Below are positions 30,675 through 42,992 of a stretch of 64,000 nt of DNA, piece after piece. Location of the stretch: positions 369,329 to 433,328 of the forward strand of contig WHUZ01000055.1 of NCBI GenBank assembly GCA_015179045.1, read 5' to 3'. Both the position numbers and the translations under genes were made by a program. A model generated the notes under the pieces. The model was given only the letters and a program-made list of their open reading frames with translations. It was not told where the DNA came from and did no database searches. Every line of letters starts with the position of its first letter. Position 1 is the first letter of the stretch. The stretch is from Kalaharituber pfeilii (Eukaryota > Ascomycota > Pezizomycetes > Pezizales > Pezizaceae).

Positions 30675-30865
30675 TTTTTTTCTTTTTTTTTCCCTTAATA
30701 TCATCACTCGCATACTGCCCTAAGGGCTACGGCGCGATTAAATACATAAGAAATAAAGAAAAATTAAAGCTGAAATTAGGCCATCATCTCTGTACCCACC
30801 CCATGAGTTCCACCACCGGGTCCGGTCCGTTCTCCATACCCTCTGGTGGATTTACCTGGTTTATG
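30675..30865 (-). mobile_element. LINE-A short 3' fragment
   Basis: T-rich tail, inverse hairpin (ACTGCCCTAAGGGCTACGGCG) and 3' UTR on the minus strand, ending within the C-terminal codons (CCCATGAGTTCCACCACCGG). No TSD identified. Confidence 0.65.
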
Positions 30866-32015
30866 GGAGTGCTAATAAGCCGCGTGAGTACGACGCTAAC
30901 GTACTTCCTTCCTAACCCACCACAGTCTCGTGGCCCGCTCCACCTGGGCAGCATGCCCTTCAATTTGAAACAGGGTTGTTGCCCTTGCTGATCCCAAAGA
31001 AAGATAAATACGGTAGTAAGTTAGGGTTTGCGGCCTTGGCATCTTTATATAAGAACGGTGCCCTTGCCCTTGCCCTTGTGACGATCATCACGCATCCCTC
31101 TACCCACTCCCCTGACATTGTGATACTCTACGTATATCCAATTCCCAACCCGCCTTTAGGCCCCATCACTCCACACGATGTTGCCATCGCACCGCAGGAC
31201 TCTTGGAGAGTACCTACAGGTAGCAATTTTGTGGAGATTAACGTTGAAGCAAGAGTTTAAATGGCTGCTGCGATGGATACCTCGACTTTTGATGACACTA
31301 CGAGTGAAGTTGTCCGTTACTCCGTCTTTAGGAAACAAGCCAATAACCTTAGGACACGGCGTACAACCAAACCAAGACTGGGCAGTGAGCAGCAGCGTTA
31401 CACGCTGCAGTAGGTTGGATTACCTAAATGTGTTTGGCCCCTTGTGGCACTAGGTTAGTCTCATAACCAGGCAACTCTGTAGCCATTCCGACTCACCGTA
31501 TTCACACTTCTGGGACGACGCCGGCACCGCCGTTTTCCCCACCGTAGCCGTAACATCTGGTCCCTTCCAGCGCCCACCGGAGCCGAGCACCTCACGCCCA
31601 TAACATCACTCTAATGATCCGTCGGTTTGCCGATAGTAGGGTGTGAATAGCTGGGGTTTGTTGTTAAGCTGCTGGTTAATTTCTAACATGCAGAGGTGAC
31701 CTCTATAGACGTACAGATTGTTTTAGTCAGTATGTATCGGTAGACCTTGGTGACATGGTTCGTAACGACGAGAATCACATTGTCGCCCCCCGGTTCCGAT
31801 AGTTCTTGAACGAAATCCATAGCCTTCAGCGCCAGTAGCATTTGCTAATTGCTGTTCCAGTCAGTGCGGCTACCACCCCTCACTTGAGTATGCCGGAATT
31901 CCTGTCACATATCTCACTCAAGTGTCGTGGTACCTGTCCACTTGGGTTACCAGGGTACAGCGCCATATATTGTCCAGTTTGGACCTTTGGTATACCAGGT
32001 TACTTCCCAACTTAC
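30866..32015. other. No gene recognised
   Basis: ORFs of about 90-108 codons (30,665-31,453) show no known domain. GTGAGTACG...GCTAACG...CACAG near 30,885 looks intron-like but joins no recognisable exons. Confidence 0.35.
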
Positions 32016-32019
32016 AGCC

Positions 32020-32310
32020 TGTACGTGGTCGGTGCCACATGCGTATATGTGGTCAGTGCCGCTTGTGTATATGTGGTTAGTGCCGTATGCGTGTAATGGT
32101 CGGTGCTGTGTGCCTGTATTCCATTAGTGCCATGTACGTGTATGCGGTCAGTGTTATGTGCCTGCATACGGTTGGTGCCATGTGCGTATATGCGGTCAGT
32201 GCTATGTACCTGTATATGGTCGGTACCATGTACCTGTATACGGTCGGTGTCATGTGCCTGTATATAGTTGATGCTGTGTGCGTGTGTACAGTCGGTGCCA
32301 CGTGTACCTT
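32020..32310. repeat. 24-bp minisatellite
   Basis: About twelve diverged copies of a 24-bp unit (GTCGGTGCCATGTGCGTATA plus TGCG). It gives open frames on both strands (for example minus-strand xPTVYRHM repeats) that are likely incidental. Confidence 0.85.
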
Positions 32311-32499
32311 TCACTCACATAGGCTGGCCAGGCCTATGAGCCATTTTCTAGCTGGTGAATTATTCCATTGGAGTATGGTGAGATAAATGAGTCATCGAAC
32401 TAGTGACTATTTTATCGCTAGTCAACTGTAATAGATGTAATGGATTTGGCTCCAGTTGGTATTGGTATTGGGTTTGGCAAGTATGTCAGTTAGCTTTCG

Positions 32500-33801
32500 C
32501 CGTTTAGCGACGTATATTTGCGTAGCTTCTTTTCATCCATACCGGTAAAAGTTTCTTGATATTATTGTTTGGGTGCGGTGCATCCCCCAGTGGCCAGCAA
32601 CTCTGCTACCAGTTTCGTTACTAGATCAACATGATATAGCGGCAGCCTTTCCGTCATCACTTTCGTTATAATAGATATGATGTAGCATTAGCCTTCCTGT
32701 TATTGCTTCACTTGCGATAGATGATAGTAAAGTCCAGTTTGCACACCTTCGTGTGCTAGTCTGTCTGCTGAGAGTTGAGCTTCTGCTTGGTAGTGATTCG
32801 TATAGACATCAACATGTACACTCTGTAGCCAAGTATACCATTTGAAGCAGTTGATGATTGCGAACAGCTTCTTGTCATAGTCAGTTCCATTCATCTGTGG
32901 TGAGGGCTGGTGAGTGGAAGTCGACTGGGTATAGTGTTTTAGTTCTGTTCTCCCTGTGGTATCAGCAAGGGCTTGGTTAGATGCATTGGTTTCCATGATC
33001 GTCTTCAAGGTTCTATCCCATAATCGTCCTCAGGGTTCTATCCCATAGGCGGAGTACTGATGCATCGGTTTCCGTAATCGTCTTCAGGGTTCCATCCCAT
33101 GATCGCCTTCTGGGTTTTATCCCATGATCGTCCTCAAGGTTCTATTCCATGATTGCCTTCAGGGTTTTATCCCATGAGCAGAGTACTGGGGTGAATAGGA
33201 GTGCTTGCTTGAGTTCATCGAATGACTGCTATTGTGCGTTGCCTTGTAAAAATGGTACATTGTCTATGAGGGAGGTAAGCGGTTTCACTCTGGTAGCGGT
33301 AGTAGTTCTTATAAAACAGTAGCCAATCGGCAATAGTGTTAAGCTTGTGGCCATTGATGGTATGGCCAAGAAGGACTAGCTCCTGTACGGCTAGTCCGTG
33401 GTCAAGTGGTAGTTGTAGGACCTGTTCCATGGTCATACTATCTCAACAGTATCCTTTCAGGATTTCATCCATCATCTCCTGAAAACTCATTGATACGAGT
33501 TCAAAGCCATAACGGTATATTCAAACAGGCTTTCATCGCCTAACTGATTTCGAATGAGGTATTCTTAAGGTCCAACTGGGTGAAGTGTTTATCACCGGGG
33601 ATCTTTTTTCAGAAGGTCTAGCATGAGTGGGAGGAGGTACCGATTCGGTATCATGATCTTGTTGAGTCCTCTATAGTCCACACATAAACGAAGTGAGCCA
33701 TCCTTTTTCCAGATGGATAGTATCCATACCAGCTGTGGGTCTTGAATGTGTGATCTTGTCAGTACATGGATGTTCTTCCAGATACCTCTGCAGGGCTTCA
33801 T
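32500..33801 (-). pseudogene. Ty3/gypsy pol remnant (RT to RNase H)
   Basis: Minus-strand pieces in pol order. [22 protein letters not shown] and [13 protein letters not shown] (33,801-33,592). A connecting piece with LVLLGHTINGHKL lies at about 33,380. RNase H: METNASNQALA, NYDKK/DYDKKLFAI and VDVYTNHYQAE (33,008-32,700). Stops and frameshifts separate them, and the YxDD box is not found. It is probably unrelated to the gag at 23-24 kb, which lies 9 kb away. Downstream integrase was not recognised. Confidence 0.75.
32995..33180. repeat. 25-bp tandem repeat inside gypsy pol remnant
   Basis: About seven copies of ATCGTCCTCAGGGTTCTATC plus CCATG, some separated by short unique stretches. It lies between the connection and RNase H pieces. 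Confidence 0.8.
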
Positions 33802-34100
33802 CTTTCCGAGTAGTCTTGTATTATTGGGTCCTTGAGTACTTTGGCATTAGGGTCATTGAGTGGGATCTCATAATTCTAGGATCAGTGGGGGTGGTAGTCT
33901 GATTGCTTGCTTCTCAGAGAATACTTGAGCATAACATTCGTAATGTTCGTCAGGCTTGGGCTGCATGCCTATGCCAGGTGACCACCACTCTGATAGCTTG
34001 CATCCTACTGACTGACAGAGTGCTAACAATGTTATACGAGCTACTTACACGAGTAATGCTATATATATATATATGAAATAAAAAAAAGGAAAATAGGAAG

Positions 34101-34946
34101 CTACTATGTTCCGCCACATCTCGACGCACACCACCACTCAACGCACTTTCCACCAAAACCAGCCACGCGGAAGAGCGTGTACCTCAACCACTAGACCAGA
34201 ATTCTGTAAGCCCTATCTAGAGACACTAAATAAACACTTGTTCTTCACATGTAGCATCTCTGCTTGCTCAAAGAAAGCATCCTCAAGGAATTATAGCACA
34301 GTGAACTTTGTAACCATTGTCTTGGTATCTATTTATATGGGATTCTCATACAATATTTCAGCAAACTGAATATAGTACTCTTTTTCAGCACTATTATATC
34401 AATGACTATAGTCTTGTGGTTAAAGGGCCTTTCCTAGCTGTATATTGACTCAGTTGACTTTATTCAGTCCATCTTTATATATTGCATAGTTGGCATGCTG
34501 ATATATATGTTCAGATGCTTTTCCAGTACTATATATGCAATATTTCTATGAGGATGAAAATATGTTAAACAACTCAACAATTACTTCAAGGATTATGTTG
34601 ATGCGAATCCTGTATATCCCCATAGGGATAGGTTACCCAAATGAAGTGTTTACATACTTGTATTGAATTGATTGCAGGTGCAGTGTGTAGATTTCCATAT
34701 CTGTGATTTTACTGCAAAAATGTATACCAGGACTCATGTGAAAATGTGCAGAGATATAATTCATTCATAACTAATATTTGTTTAAAAGTAGAGATGCAGG
34801 ATCTGAAGAATGACGCTTGCGTTAAGCCTCCTAAAAGGCGCATAGAAAAGTACGTTCTGTGCGTGGGGATGTACAGGTTCTCAATCGCACAGTTCTGGTG
34901 GGAAAGTGCGCCGAATTGTGGTGTGCGTAGATATGTGGTGAAACAG
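34101..34946. mobile_element. 0.85-kb long-TIR element, less mutated copy
   Basis: Ends form an imperfect inverted repeat of about 60 bp: CTACTATGTTCCGCCACATC at the left, and GTGTGCGTAGATATGTGGTG then AAACAGAGTA at the right. Second copy at 26,973. It has no transposase ORF and no clear TSD, so the superfamily is unassigned. Confidence 0.75.
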
Positions 34947-36985
34947 AGTACTTTGCCAATTGAATAGACCCACCGGCAGTGACGAAAGCATATTCCGGAT
35001 GTGAATTATTGGGCCCAGTGACAATATCGATTCTTTTCACGATCTTTCAGGATCTGGAGGAAAAAAAAAATTACTTGGATTATTGAGAGCTATAGGCAAC
35101 GCATATACACCGATGATTACCGAGCGTTCACCTGGGGGTCTGGGCGGAGATGCCTCTATCACTCAGGAATTGTTGATGCTGGCACCATCACCTGGGCCAT
35201 CAGACCAACAATAGGCATCCAAGGCGGCACGTGAAAGGCTACGGTTATCCCCATCCCACAGCAACGATAACTCACCCAAACAGCTAGAACCGGCAATCAT
35301 TACCGTTGATATCGGCATTGACGAGAGCCAAAGTGCGAGGCCAGCTCAGTGCTTGTGGTGAATGTGCCATTTTGTAGCACTGCTTGGAATGCTTCTGCTT
35401 GGACTTGAATTCTTACATAACGAACTCGATGGCAAGAGTGGCAAAAGTTCTTGTATCGTGGTTTTCGCGGACCATGTTAGGGCGAGTGAGGGATGAGTAG
35501 ACACTTCAGGCAACAGGATCTTGCGCTTGTTTGAGTCAGATTTAAAGTACTAGCTAAGTAGTTTTTAATCATTTACCACTAATTTAAAATTCTATTTATG
35601 GTCCCTAGGGGGGTGGTTGTTAATTATTTTCCTTTTTTCTTTTTTATCTTTCTTTGTATTTAAATTCCGGCTAGGTGGTGGGGGGTATAGGGTATGATAA
35701 AAATTAAAAAAACAACAAACGAAAATATATACCCTCTAAGCCAATTACCTTGCACAGGAAAAAAACAATTGTAGAACTTTTCCCACTCGTCTCCCCGTTT
35801 CGTAGTATGCAGGATCTTGTATGTAGATGATGTGCTGTGCATGGGGGAAAGAAAAGGAAAAGAAAAAGGCATGTTGGGGGGGAGTTAGGGGGGTATCTAG
35901 AAGGTTTCTGCAAGTAGTTTGCTCGCTAGAGAGCGATGGGTCCCTATACCTTGTGTTAATCGAAGGGGAAACTTACTGGCTGCGAGTGGTAGACTAGGGG
36001 TGTAACACGATGGATGAATTGCAGGGATGGGGGATGAACATGGATCTATTCTGAGAAAGAAATTAGCCGGTGGTGAGTGAGTGGGTTCAGGGTAAGGCCT
36101 TTTCCGTGACAAGTTGAGGGTAACAATTGCATATAGGATATGGCGGCGGGGGGATGGGCAGGGTGGGTAGAGGGACGGGAAGGACTTTTTGTAGCGCGCG
36201 TCCTAGATTAGCTATATATATAAAAGGCAAACTTGGGTAGGGTGGGGTGGGGGGGGGGGGGTAAATTTTATCTATGTCATTATACCAGATCTCTCGCACC
36301 CACTTTTTCATTCAGCGCGAACCTGGAGCGGGGAATATAAACAAGGTGGGTGGGGGAACAGAGAAAATTTGATTCTGGGGCGGGGGAGGTTAATGAGGTG
36401 AGGAGAGGGAAAGTTAGTTGGGGGGAAGGTCTGTTTATAGAGTGTAGGAGGGTGGATGTTGAGGGAAATGATATATAGATGTATGACGAATCTATGGGTG
36501 GTGGTGGTGGTGGTGGTAGAAAGTGGGAGGTGGGGAGGGAAAGAAGAATATAAGTGGGGAATGGATATTAGTTTATGGATGAGGGTTAGGTGTGATGATG
36601 AATGAAGGGTTCTGTGTGAGGAGGCGAGTGCTTGTTTACCCTGAGATTGTGGAGGTGGGGAATGGGATATACATATTAAGTACGATTTCCAGGCTCTCGG
36701 AGCTTCGTTCTCCTACTGAAAAATGAAGGAGGTAAAAAGGCAGGGTACATATAAGTATTGTATGTATGAGAGTTTCCGCAAGTGGTAGGCTGTATAGGTT
36801 TTTTTTGCTTTCTATTTACATCAGGTGCTTTAAAACAAGGGTGAAAAGAAAATAACAAAAATAAATTTCTAATAAAAGACTATACATGACACAAGTTTTC
36901 GTCTCATAAAAATCCAATCAGTTTGATTTTTCTGCTTCATTTTCCTCCGCTGTCTTTGCAAGGTTGAACGATTTGGTGACCCCAA
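34947..36985. other. Spacer; G-rich 3' flank of the complex I gene
   Basis: 35,000-35,560 has no recognised coding content. 35,860-36,670 is strongly G-rich on the plus strand, with a run of 13 G at about 36,249 and (GGT)n at 36,497-36,518. Short ORFs are low-complexity. Confidence 0.5.
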
Positions 36986-37747
36986 CTAAGAGGCAGGTAC
37001 GGCGCCGGCCTTCCTTTCAAAATACTCCCACTGGCCCTCAATCGGAGGCTCCTGTAGGGGCTCCCACGGTTTGTCCTTGATCATCTCTTTGACCAGATTC
37101 ATTTCCGCCATGCTCTGGTTAACGACCTCTTCAATCAGGCCTGCGTCCAGCTTCTGTTCCAGCTCCGAGACCTGCTCTGCAGTGAGCGCGGGCTCGACGG
37201 GAAGTTTTGGGATCTTGACTGTTGCGTCCGAAGTGGGGGTGGCTTCGGGAGAGTTTGGCAGGGCGGTGACGTCGAGTGCTTCTCCAAGATTGCGTTCTTC
37301 ATCACGAAGGGTCTTCTCGAGCCAGCTTTGGGCATCGAGGTCGGCGCCCTCCGGGTTCTCGGGAACGGTGCTGCGGAGCGACTCGAATGCTGCGCGGATC
37401 TGCGCCGCGGCGATGGCGGCGTGGAGCTTGGATTTGGGCCATCCGGCAGCCTCGGCGGAGGACTCGAGGGCCGGGAGGATGGGGTCGATGTGTGTGGCGT
37501 TGTAGGCCTGGATTGCGGGCGGGATGAAGGAGGCGACGGTGTTGAGGCGGGCGTTGGTGAGGTTGATGGTGGAGATGCGGTAGACTGAGGTCGGCGGGAG
37601 GGTGTTGAGGAGGGTGAGCGTGGCGTTGTAGACGGCGATGAGGGTGGGGCGGGGGCACGGGTGCGACAGCAGGCCGGTGAGGCCGGTGGGGGAGAAGGGC
37701 GGGATGGGGGTCGCTTGGAGGAGGCGGGCGGTCGGGCGGAGCAGCAT
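36986..37747 (-). CDS. NDUFA5: Complex I subunit NDUFA5/B13 (fungal 29.9-kDa type)
   Basis: Single-exon frame of 253 residues. The N-terminus (MLLRPTARLLQATP) is Arg-rich and amphipathic like a mitochondrial presequence. Residues about 20-110 match the ETC_C1_NDUFA5 domain: SPTGLTGLLSHPCPRPTLIA, VYNATLTLLNTLPPTSVYR. A fungal C-terminal extension (acidic, then DKPWEPLQEPPIEGQWEYFE) completes the Neurospora 29.9-kDa layout at similar length. The protein is an accessory subunit of the matrix arm of NADH:ubiquinone oxidoreductase. The coding sequence is GC-rich compared with the flanking repeats. It is divergent from the Eps1-like gene across a 1.3-kb spacer. Confidence 0.92.
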   Translation of the reverse strand: MLLRPTARLLQATPIPPFSPTGLTGLLSHPCPRPTLIAVYNATLTLLNTLPPTSVYRISTINLTNARLNTVASFIPPAIQAYNATHIDPILPALESSAEAAGWPKSKLHAAIAAAQIRAAFESLRSTVPENPEGADLDAQSWLEKTLRDEERNLGEALDVTALPNSPEATPTSDATVKIPKLPVEPALTAEQVSELEQKLDAGLIEEVVNQSMAEMNLVKEMIKDKPWEPLQEPPIEGQWEYFERKAGAVPAS

Positions 37748-39051
37748 GGCGGTGGTGGGGGGCAGAGATCAATGAGGGGTCTGAATGCGGGGGTGGGGTG
37801 GTGAGGGGAGGCCTTTGCCCAGGGGAGCTGGTTGAGGCAGCCGGCTGCGGTGGGTGCGCACGTGGTTGGCGGCGGTTCGGAGGCCGTTCGACACCGGTTG
37901 GTTCGGCCGGCCGGTGGGTGCGCGGTGCAATTGGCGAATCAGCGGGGCGAGCAGGAAGGCCGCGCTATGTCAGCATGCGGTGTGCCAAGGTCGCGCCAAG
38001 AGGCTAGGCCGCTGCGGAGACGGTGGAGCTCTGTCCGAACACGCTACGCTATGCAGCGGTGGCGGCGGGGCCACTTCATAGGGGGGGGCGCATCAGCGCG
38101 CCACTCCAGCCGTCATATTCATAGTCATATTCATACGCACCCCAGACTGTCAAGTCTCTCCACACTCCGCACAGCCGCTGTAACAGCAATAAGGTGTGCG
38201 GTTGCTGCATTATCGCGGTAAGCAGGAGATGGGGATACTATGAAGTCTATTAAGAAGTCATCTGTAGCAGAGCCGCAAGTAGTCATTGAGACGTGAAGCT
38301 TATATGAATATCCCAGTTGCGAAACAGTCATAGAAGCAGTCCTAGCTACGAGATACTACGACAAGGGGCAGCAGATTCTCGTGCAGGGGCCCGGCGACAA
38401 TCACGCCGGCACACACGGACTGGCGCTCCCTGTCCGCCGCCCAATGAAGGCGCGCCGCCTAACCTGATTTAAAGATCGCCCTACTTCTTCAGACCTTGCA
38501 ACGCCCCCGTTGCTCGCACTCTCTGGCGAGCTTGCAACTGTTACCCATATCTGGCTCTATCACAGGGGCACACTATTTGGACCGAGGATCGGTTTGCCTC
38601 GCTTCCGACACGGAGGCATAGACGTGCCCCCTGGCGAAGATTAACCTCAACCTTTAACCCACTTCATTTTACAGTTACCGCGGCCCCATTCTCGACGCCT
38701 GCAGAGCTGACAATCGCTGCTCGTCAGTCTGTGCTTTTTTATCTCTGATGTATGTTGATCCCCTTGCTTCGCTTCACTTTTTATTTCCGAGAGCGTTTTA
38801 TGTGTGTGCGTTTGTGTGTGCATTTGGAATGGTAAGAGGAGAAAAGTAGTGGTGCTGAGGGCGGATGCGTGTCCACTTTTATTTTGCTGTCGAGACAAGT
38901 TGTGGCGATTATTGAGGGGCAAGTCAACTGACATGGCGTGTAGAGAGCTCCCATCTGGACGCACAGCGTTGACAAACTACGATACTAGACACCGAGGACG
39001 ACAGAGCGAGGACACAGCTAGATTGAGCACAATCCAGCGAGGTAGTGAGCA
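37748..39051. promoter_or_regulatory. Divergent intergenic region
   Basis: Shared upstream region of the minus-strand complex I gene and the plus-strand PDI gene. It is GC-rich next to 37,750 (ORFs there look like shadows). No TATA box or operator can be assigned with confidence. Confidence 0.4.
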
Positions 39052-41250
39052 ATGCGGATTTCTCTTCTGCAGCTCTCGTTGCTGCTCCCCTTCGTTGGAG
39101 CAGTGATGGGAAGAATTGTTGAGCTCCCCCCGCTGGACGAGGAAGGATTGCCCGTCAAGCCGGAGGGGGACAACGCACCAAATAAGCAGCCTCCAGAGAT
39201 GGAGGAGTTGACTGCCAGTACGTTTTATGACAAAATTGGCAAGGGGTATTGGTATGTATAGTCTCTACGACTGCATTGGCTATTCACGTTGACGGCATGT
39301 GGTTCAGTTGCTGACTGGAGGAGCAGGTTCATAAAGCACTACTCTCCACGATGCCCCCACTGCAGGGCGATGGCCCCACACTGGCAAGCTCTTCACGACA
39401 TTTACATGAGCTCAACACCCAAGCTCTCCAACACTTCACCGAATGCCGATCCCGCGAGCCAGGCGTCCTCCGCTTCGTTTACTGAGCTGTACAACTTTCG
39501 TATCGCCGCACTAAACTGCGACGCATACGGGGACATTTGCTCTGAACTGGGAATCGATGCTTACCCAACGCTGAATTTGTTCAAAGATGGAAAGATCCTT
39601 GAGGCTTACCCCTCGGGCACAAGGAGGGACGTGCAGTCGTTGAGCGACTGGGTCGAGGAACGGCTGGCGAAGCTCAAGCCCGTGAGCGGCAAGAAGGAGA
39701 CTGCTGTTGATAAGGAAAAGGAGAAGGAAAAGGAGAGGGAAAAGGAGAAGACAGATCCAAAGAATGAAGAGCCCAAAGCTAAACCAACCACTACCACCTC
39801 TCCTCCCACGCCTACGGAAACGCCAAATCCCGATGGGACTTCTTATCAGTTTACCCGGGAGTCGTTTATGAAGTTGGTTGACGGTACAAAGGATCCGTGG
39901 ATGGTCAAGTTTTATGCACCGTGGTGTGGCCATTGCCAAGCAATGGCTCCTGCATGGGTTGGGCTTGCAAGACAGATGCAGGGTAAACTCCGCATCGGCG
40001 AGGTCAATTGTGAAGAGGAGAAGAGATTGTGCAAGGATGTGCGTCTACGAGGCTATCCTACCATTCTCTTCTTCCAGGGTGGGGAGAAGGTTGAGTATGA
40101 TGGTCTTCGCGGCTTGGGCGATCTTGTTTCATGGGCAAACAAGGCGGCAGAGTCGTCAAAGATCAAGGAACTGGACATTAATATGTTGGATGACATCTTG
40201 GAGAAGGAAGAGGTGTTTTTTGTCTACGTCTACAATGAGGCAACTACGTCAGAGGACTTTGAGGCGCTGGATAGGCTCTCGCTGCCGTTGATTGGGCACG
40301 CACCGATATACAAGACGAGCAGCAAGTCGATTGCGGAGAGGTTCAAAGTGGGCGATTTCCCGATTTCGACATATCCGAGGATATTTGTGGTCAGGGATGG
40401 CGTACCGTCGTATTATACCGCATTCTCACCAAAGGAGCTACGCGACCATCAGAAGATCTTGTCGTGGATGAAGAGCGTGTGGTTGCCGATGGTGCCGGAG
40501 CTGACCGGGAGCAACTCGCATGAGATTATGAACGGGAAATTGGTGGTGCTAGGAATATTGTCGCCGGAGCGGAAAGCAGAGTTTGCGAGGGCGAAGAAGG
40601 AGCTAAAGGAAGCGGCGATGCAGTGGATGGAGTTGCGGAGCCACGCGGAGCGCGCGGAGAGGCAGACCTTGCGGGATCAGAAGGAGCTGAAGATTGAGGA
40701 GGCGGAGGACCGGGGCGACGATCGGGCGCTGCAGCAAGCGAAGAATATTGTGGTCAAGACGAAGCCGAAGAGAGAAGTCGGGTTCGCATGGGTGGACGGC
40801 GTGTTTTGGAATAGGTGGGTGCGGACCGTGTATGGCGTTGACGTGATGCAAGATGGCGAGCGGGTGGTGATCAACTATGAAGATTCCAAGGTGGTGTGGG
40901 AGACGAACCTGAAGGGGGAGAAGATTCCGTTCACGAGAAGCGAAATTGTGGAGACGTTGCAGGCCGTGTATACGGGCGAGGGGAAGATTAAGTCCAGGAG
41001 GACAAGCACTGGGTTGGAGAGATGGGTGTTGGACCTCTGGGGGTTGGGAGAGGGTCGTCCGGTGTTGACGTGGTGCGCGCTGATTGCGTTGATGGTGACG
41101 GTGGCAATGTGGGTGAGGGGGAGGATGAGGAGAGGGAGGTTGGGGGTGCATCATCACCATCATCATAATCATCATAGGTATGATGGGGGGGAGAAGGGGT
41201 GGTTGGGGGGTGGGTCTGGAGGGCCGGCTGCGGGTGGGAAGTTTGATTGA
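39052..41250 (+). CDS. EPS1: Eps1-like membrane protein disulfide isomerase, 2 exons
   Basis: Exons 39,052-39,251 and 39,327-41,250 flank a 75-nt GTATGT...CAG intron with a GCTGAC branch-like site. The join restores Trp67 and gives 707 residues, close to yeast Eps1 (about 700). Residues 1-20 are a signal peptide. Thioredoxin domain 1 carries CPHC (76-79), the Eps1-type active site. A Lys/Glu-rich and Pro/Thr-rich linker (about 190-245) leads to thioredoxin domain 2 with CGHC (267-270). Redox-inactive thioredoxin-like regions and a charged helix follow. A single transmembrane segment (about 645-665, LTWCALIALMVTVAMW) is followed by an Arg-rich, His-rich, Gly-rich tail. Eps1 proteins are ER membrane oxidoreductases that act in folding and quality control of membrane proteins. 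No KDEL-type signal; membrane anchoring retains it. Confidence 0.88.
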
Positions 41251-41959
41251 GGGGGGGGTGAGTGAGATGGAAGGGGAGGTGCCTACTACTACTTGTGTAT
41301 ATGAGGTGTTGTGTTGTTTTATTTATTTTTTAGTTATTTTTTATTATGTTATTTTTTTCCCTCTGAAATTGCAAAGTGCAGTCCGTAAAACTTGGCAACC
41401 GTGCGTCTTGTGAGCTTTGAAAATCGTTTGGGAACCAAACAGATAGGAATTGAACAATCATAATAGTTTGCCGTTGTCGTTGTCGTTGTTGTTGTCTAGT
41501 ATAGATATGTGTGCTGTGTGCTATGTGCTCTGCTTTGCTGTGCATGCTACGTTGTGTATGATGTATTTTACAAAAGAAAAAGATATTATGTGCGTAAGTT
41601 TTTTTTTTTTTTTTGATACTGTAATTTGGTGAACTGTATAGTATGTTTATCAACCTTTTTTTTTCTCTTTTTTGGTTTGTTTTCTCCTACCTCTTCCATC
41701 CCCTCTTCCATCATCCCATTTACGTACCCCGCCGTAGGCAGTATAAGTGTATATACATCTTTGTGGTCTCTCAGTAGATATATATATATATCGAATTTGT
41801 GTAGAAATCGGGTTTTTTGGGTTATATATATTAGTGATTTCTGTTTTTGTTGAGTATGGAGATGATGTGGAAGGGGAAGGGGGGTTGAGGAGGAGGTGGG
41901 GGGGAATGTAGAAGGAATGGACAGTAGAAAGAATGAAAGAGAGACGGCAATGCACTTTC
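41251..41959. other. 3' flank of the PDI gene, no gene
   Basis: T-rich and GT-rich. 41,700-41,860 already resembles the cassette spacer (CCGCCGTAGGCAGTATAAG, TATATATCGAAT). Confidence 0.4.
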
Positions 41960-42448
41960 TAGGCTGCCTACGTACGTACCTAAGCCCGTCCCCGCTGGCG
42001 GGATAGGAAGTATGTAGCTTTTTGGTGGTGATGGGGTGGTGGTGGCGGTGGTGAGTGGGTGGTGGTATATATCGAATGAAAATTCTTTGTATAATTTTTG
42101 GTTTTCCGTTTTAGGGGGTGGAGGAGGGGTGAGTTATATATATAGCAAATCCTGTATTGTTTTAGGACAAAGAAAGATAAGGATAATGGAAGGGTTTGAA
42201 AGGTGAAATGGTGAGTATAGGTGAGAGGTTGAGAGAAACCCAGCGTAGATAGGTAGAATAGGATATTGGGAACAAAAAAAAAACGAAAAAGAAAACATGG
42301 GACAATGAAATGAAAAACTGAAACGTAGAATAAAGAAGTAATGAATTATAGTACGGAGAGGCTAACTTAGATGAGAAATGGAAACAGAAGACTAGATCTT
42401 CCCATTAGGTTATGATATGCTATTTTTTCTAAATCAATCTCTTTTATA

Positions 42449-42816
42449 TCAACCATCATGGCAACGATGTTCTAACTCCCACTTCCTTTCCGTCCTCTGT
42501 TTCCTTGAGTCCGGTGGAGCAGCAAGAGGAGGGCATTCGGCAGGGGCAATCGCGAGGACACCAGGACAGCGGGTGGGACATGAGCACTTGAGGCTCAGGG
42601 AGTCAGGATCTATACGAGCACTGCAGCTTGTTACCCCACCGCACAGCCTCCACAGGTTGGGCTGTTTAATATTCTGCAGAGCAGCTGTACGATGCGGCCC
42701 CAATCCAGTGCGCCCATAGCCTTCCCCTCAACATATTCCATCTCAAGAGTTTTGCTGTCGCGATATTCCGTGTACACCTCGCAAGCGTACGGTGAAATCC
42801 CAAGTTTCCGATTCAA
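42449..42816 (-). other. Conserved antisense ORF upstream of NLR-A
   Basis: The minus-strand frame MNRKLGISPYACEVYTEYRD, with EMEYVEGKAMGALDW, is kept at cassettes A, B and C. In A one base is missing after ALDW, shifting the frame into the next (84-codon) ORF. The EYVEGKxM stretch faintly recalls phosphotransferase or kinase ORFs. The rest (Cys- and Pro-rich) is not recognised. It could be a decayed gene fragment copied with the cassette. Confidence 0.35.
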
Positions 42817-42992
42817 GTGCTAGTAAAGAGCTTCAGACTAAGTCTCCGACCCGCTTGAGCTCGCGATAAGAAGAGCTGCCTTTCAATTCTGACAGATCAA
42901 GTAATAAACCCACCCTGAGTTCCCCCTCAACCATGGCGAGACTGACCATCATGTGTATTTTTTTTTTTAGCTTGTTTAATCTCCTCAACAAC

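Noticed and set aside
32012..32314. Tyr/Thr/His-repeat ORFs
   Set aside because: By-products of a 24-bp minisatellite whose unit is a multiple of three.
37276..38221. Arg/Gly-rich plus-strand ORFs near the complex I gene
   Set aside because: Antisense shadows or GC-rich upstream sequence without domains.
40603..41175. 190-codon His/Pro/Leu-rich minus ORF
   Set aside because: Antisense to the coding exon of the Eps1-like gene.
42933..42992. Upstream ATG (MARLTIMCIFFFS) as the NLR-A start
   Set aside because: It crosses a T-run that differs in length in cassette C, and the HeLo family starts at MELAASAAG; probably 5' UTR.
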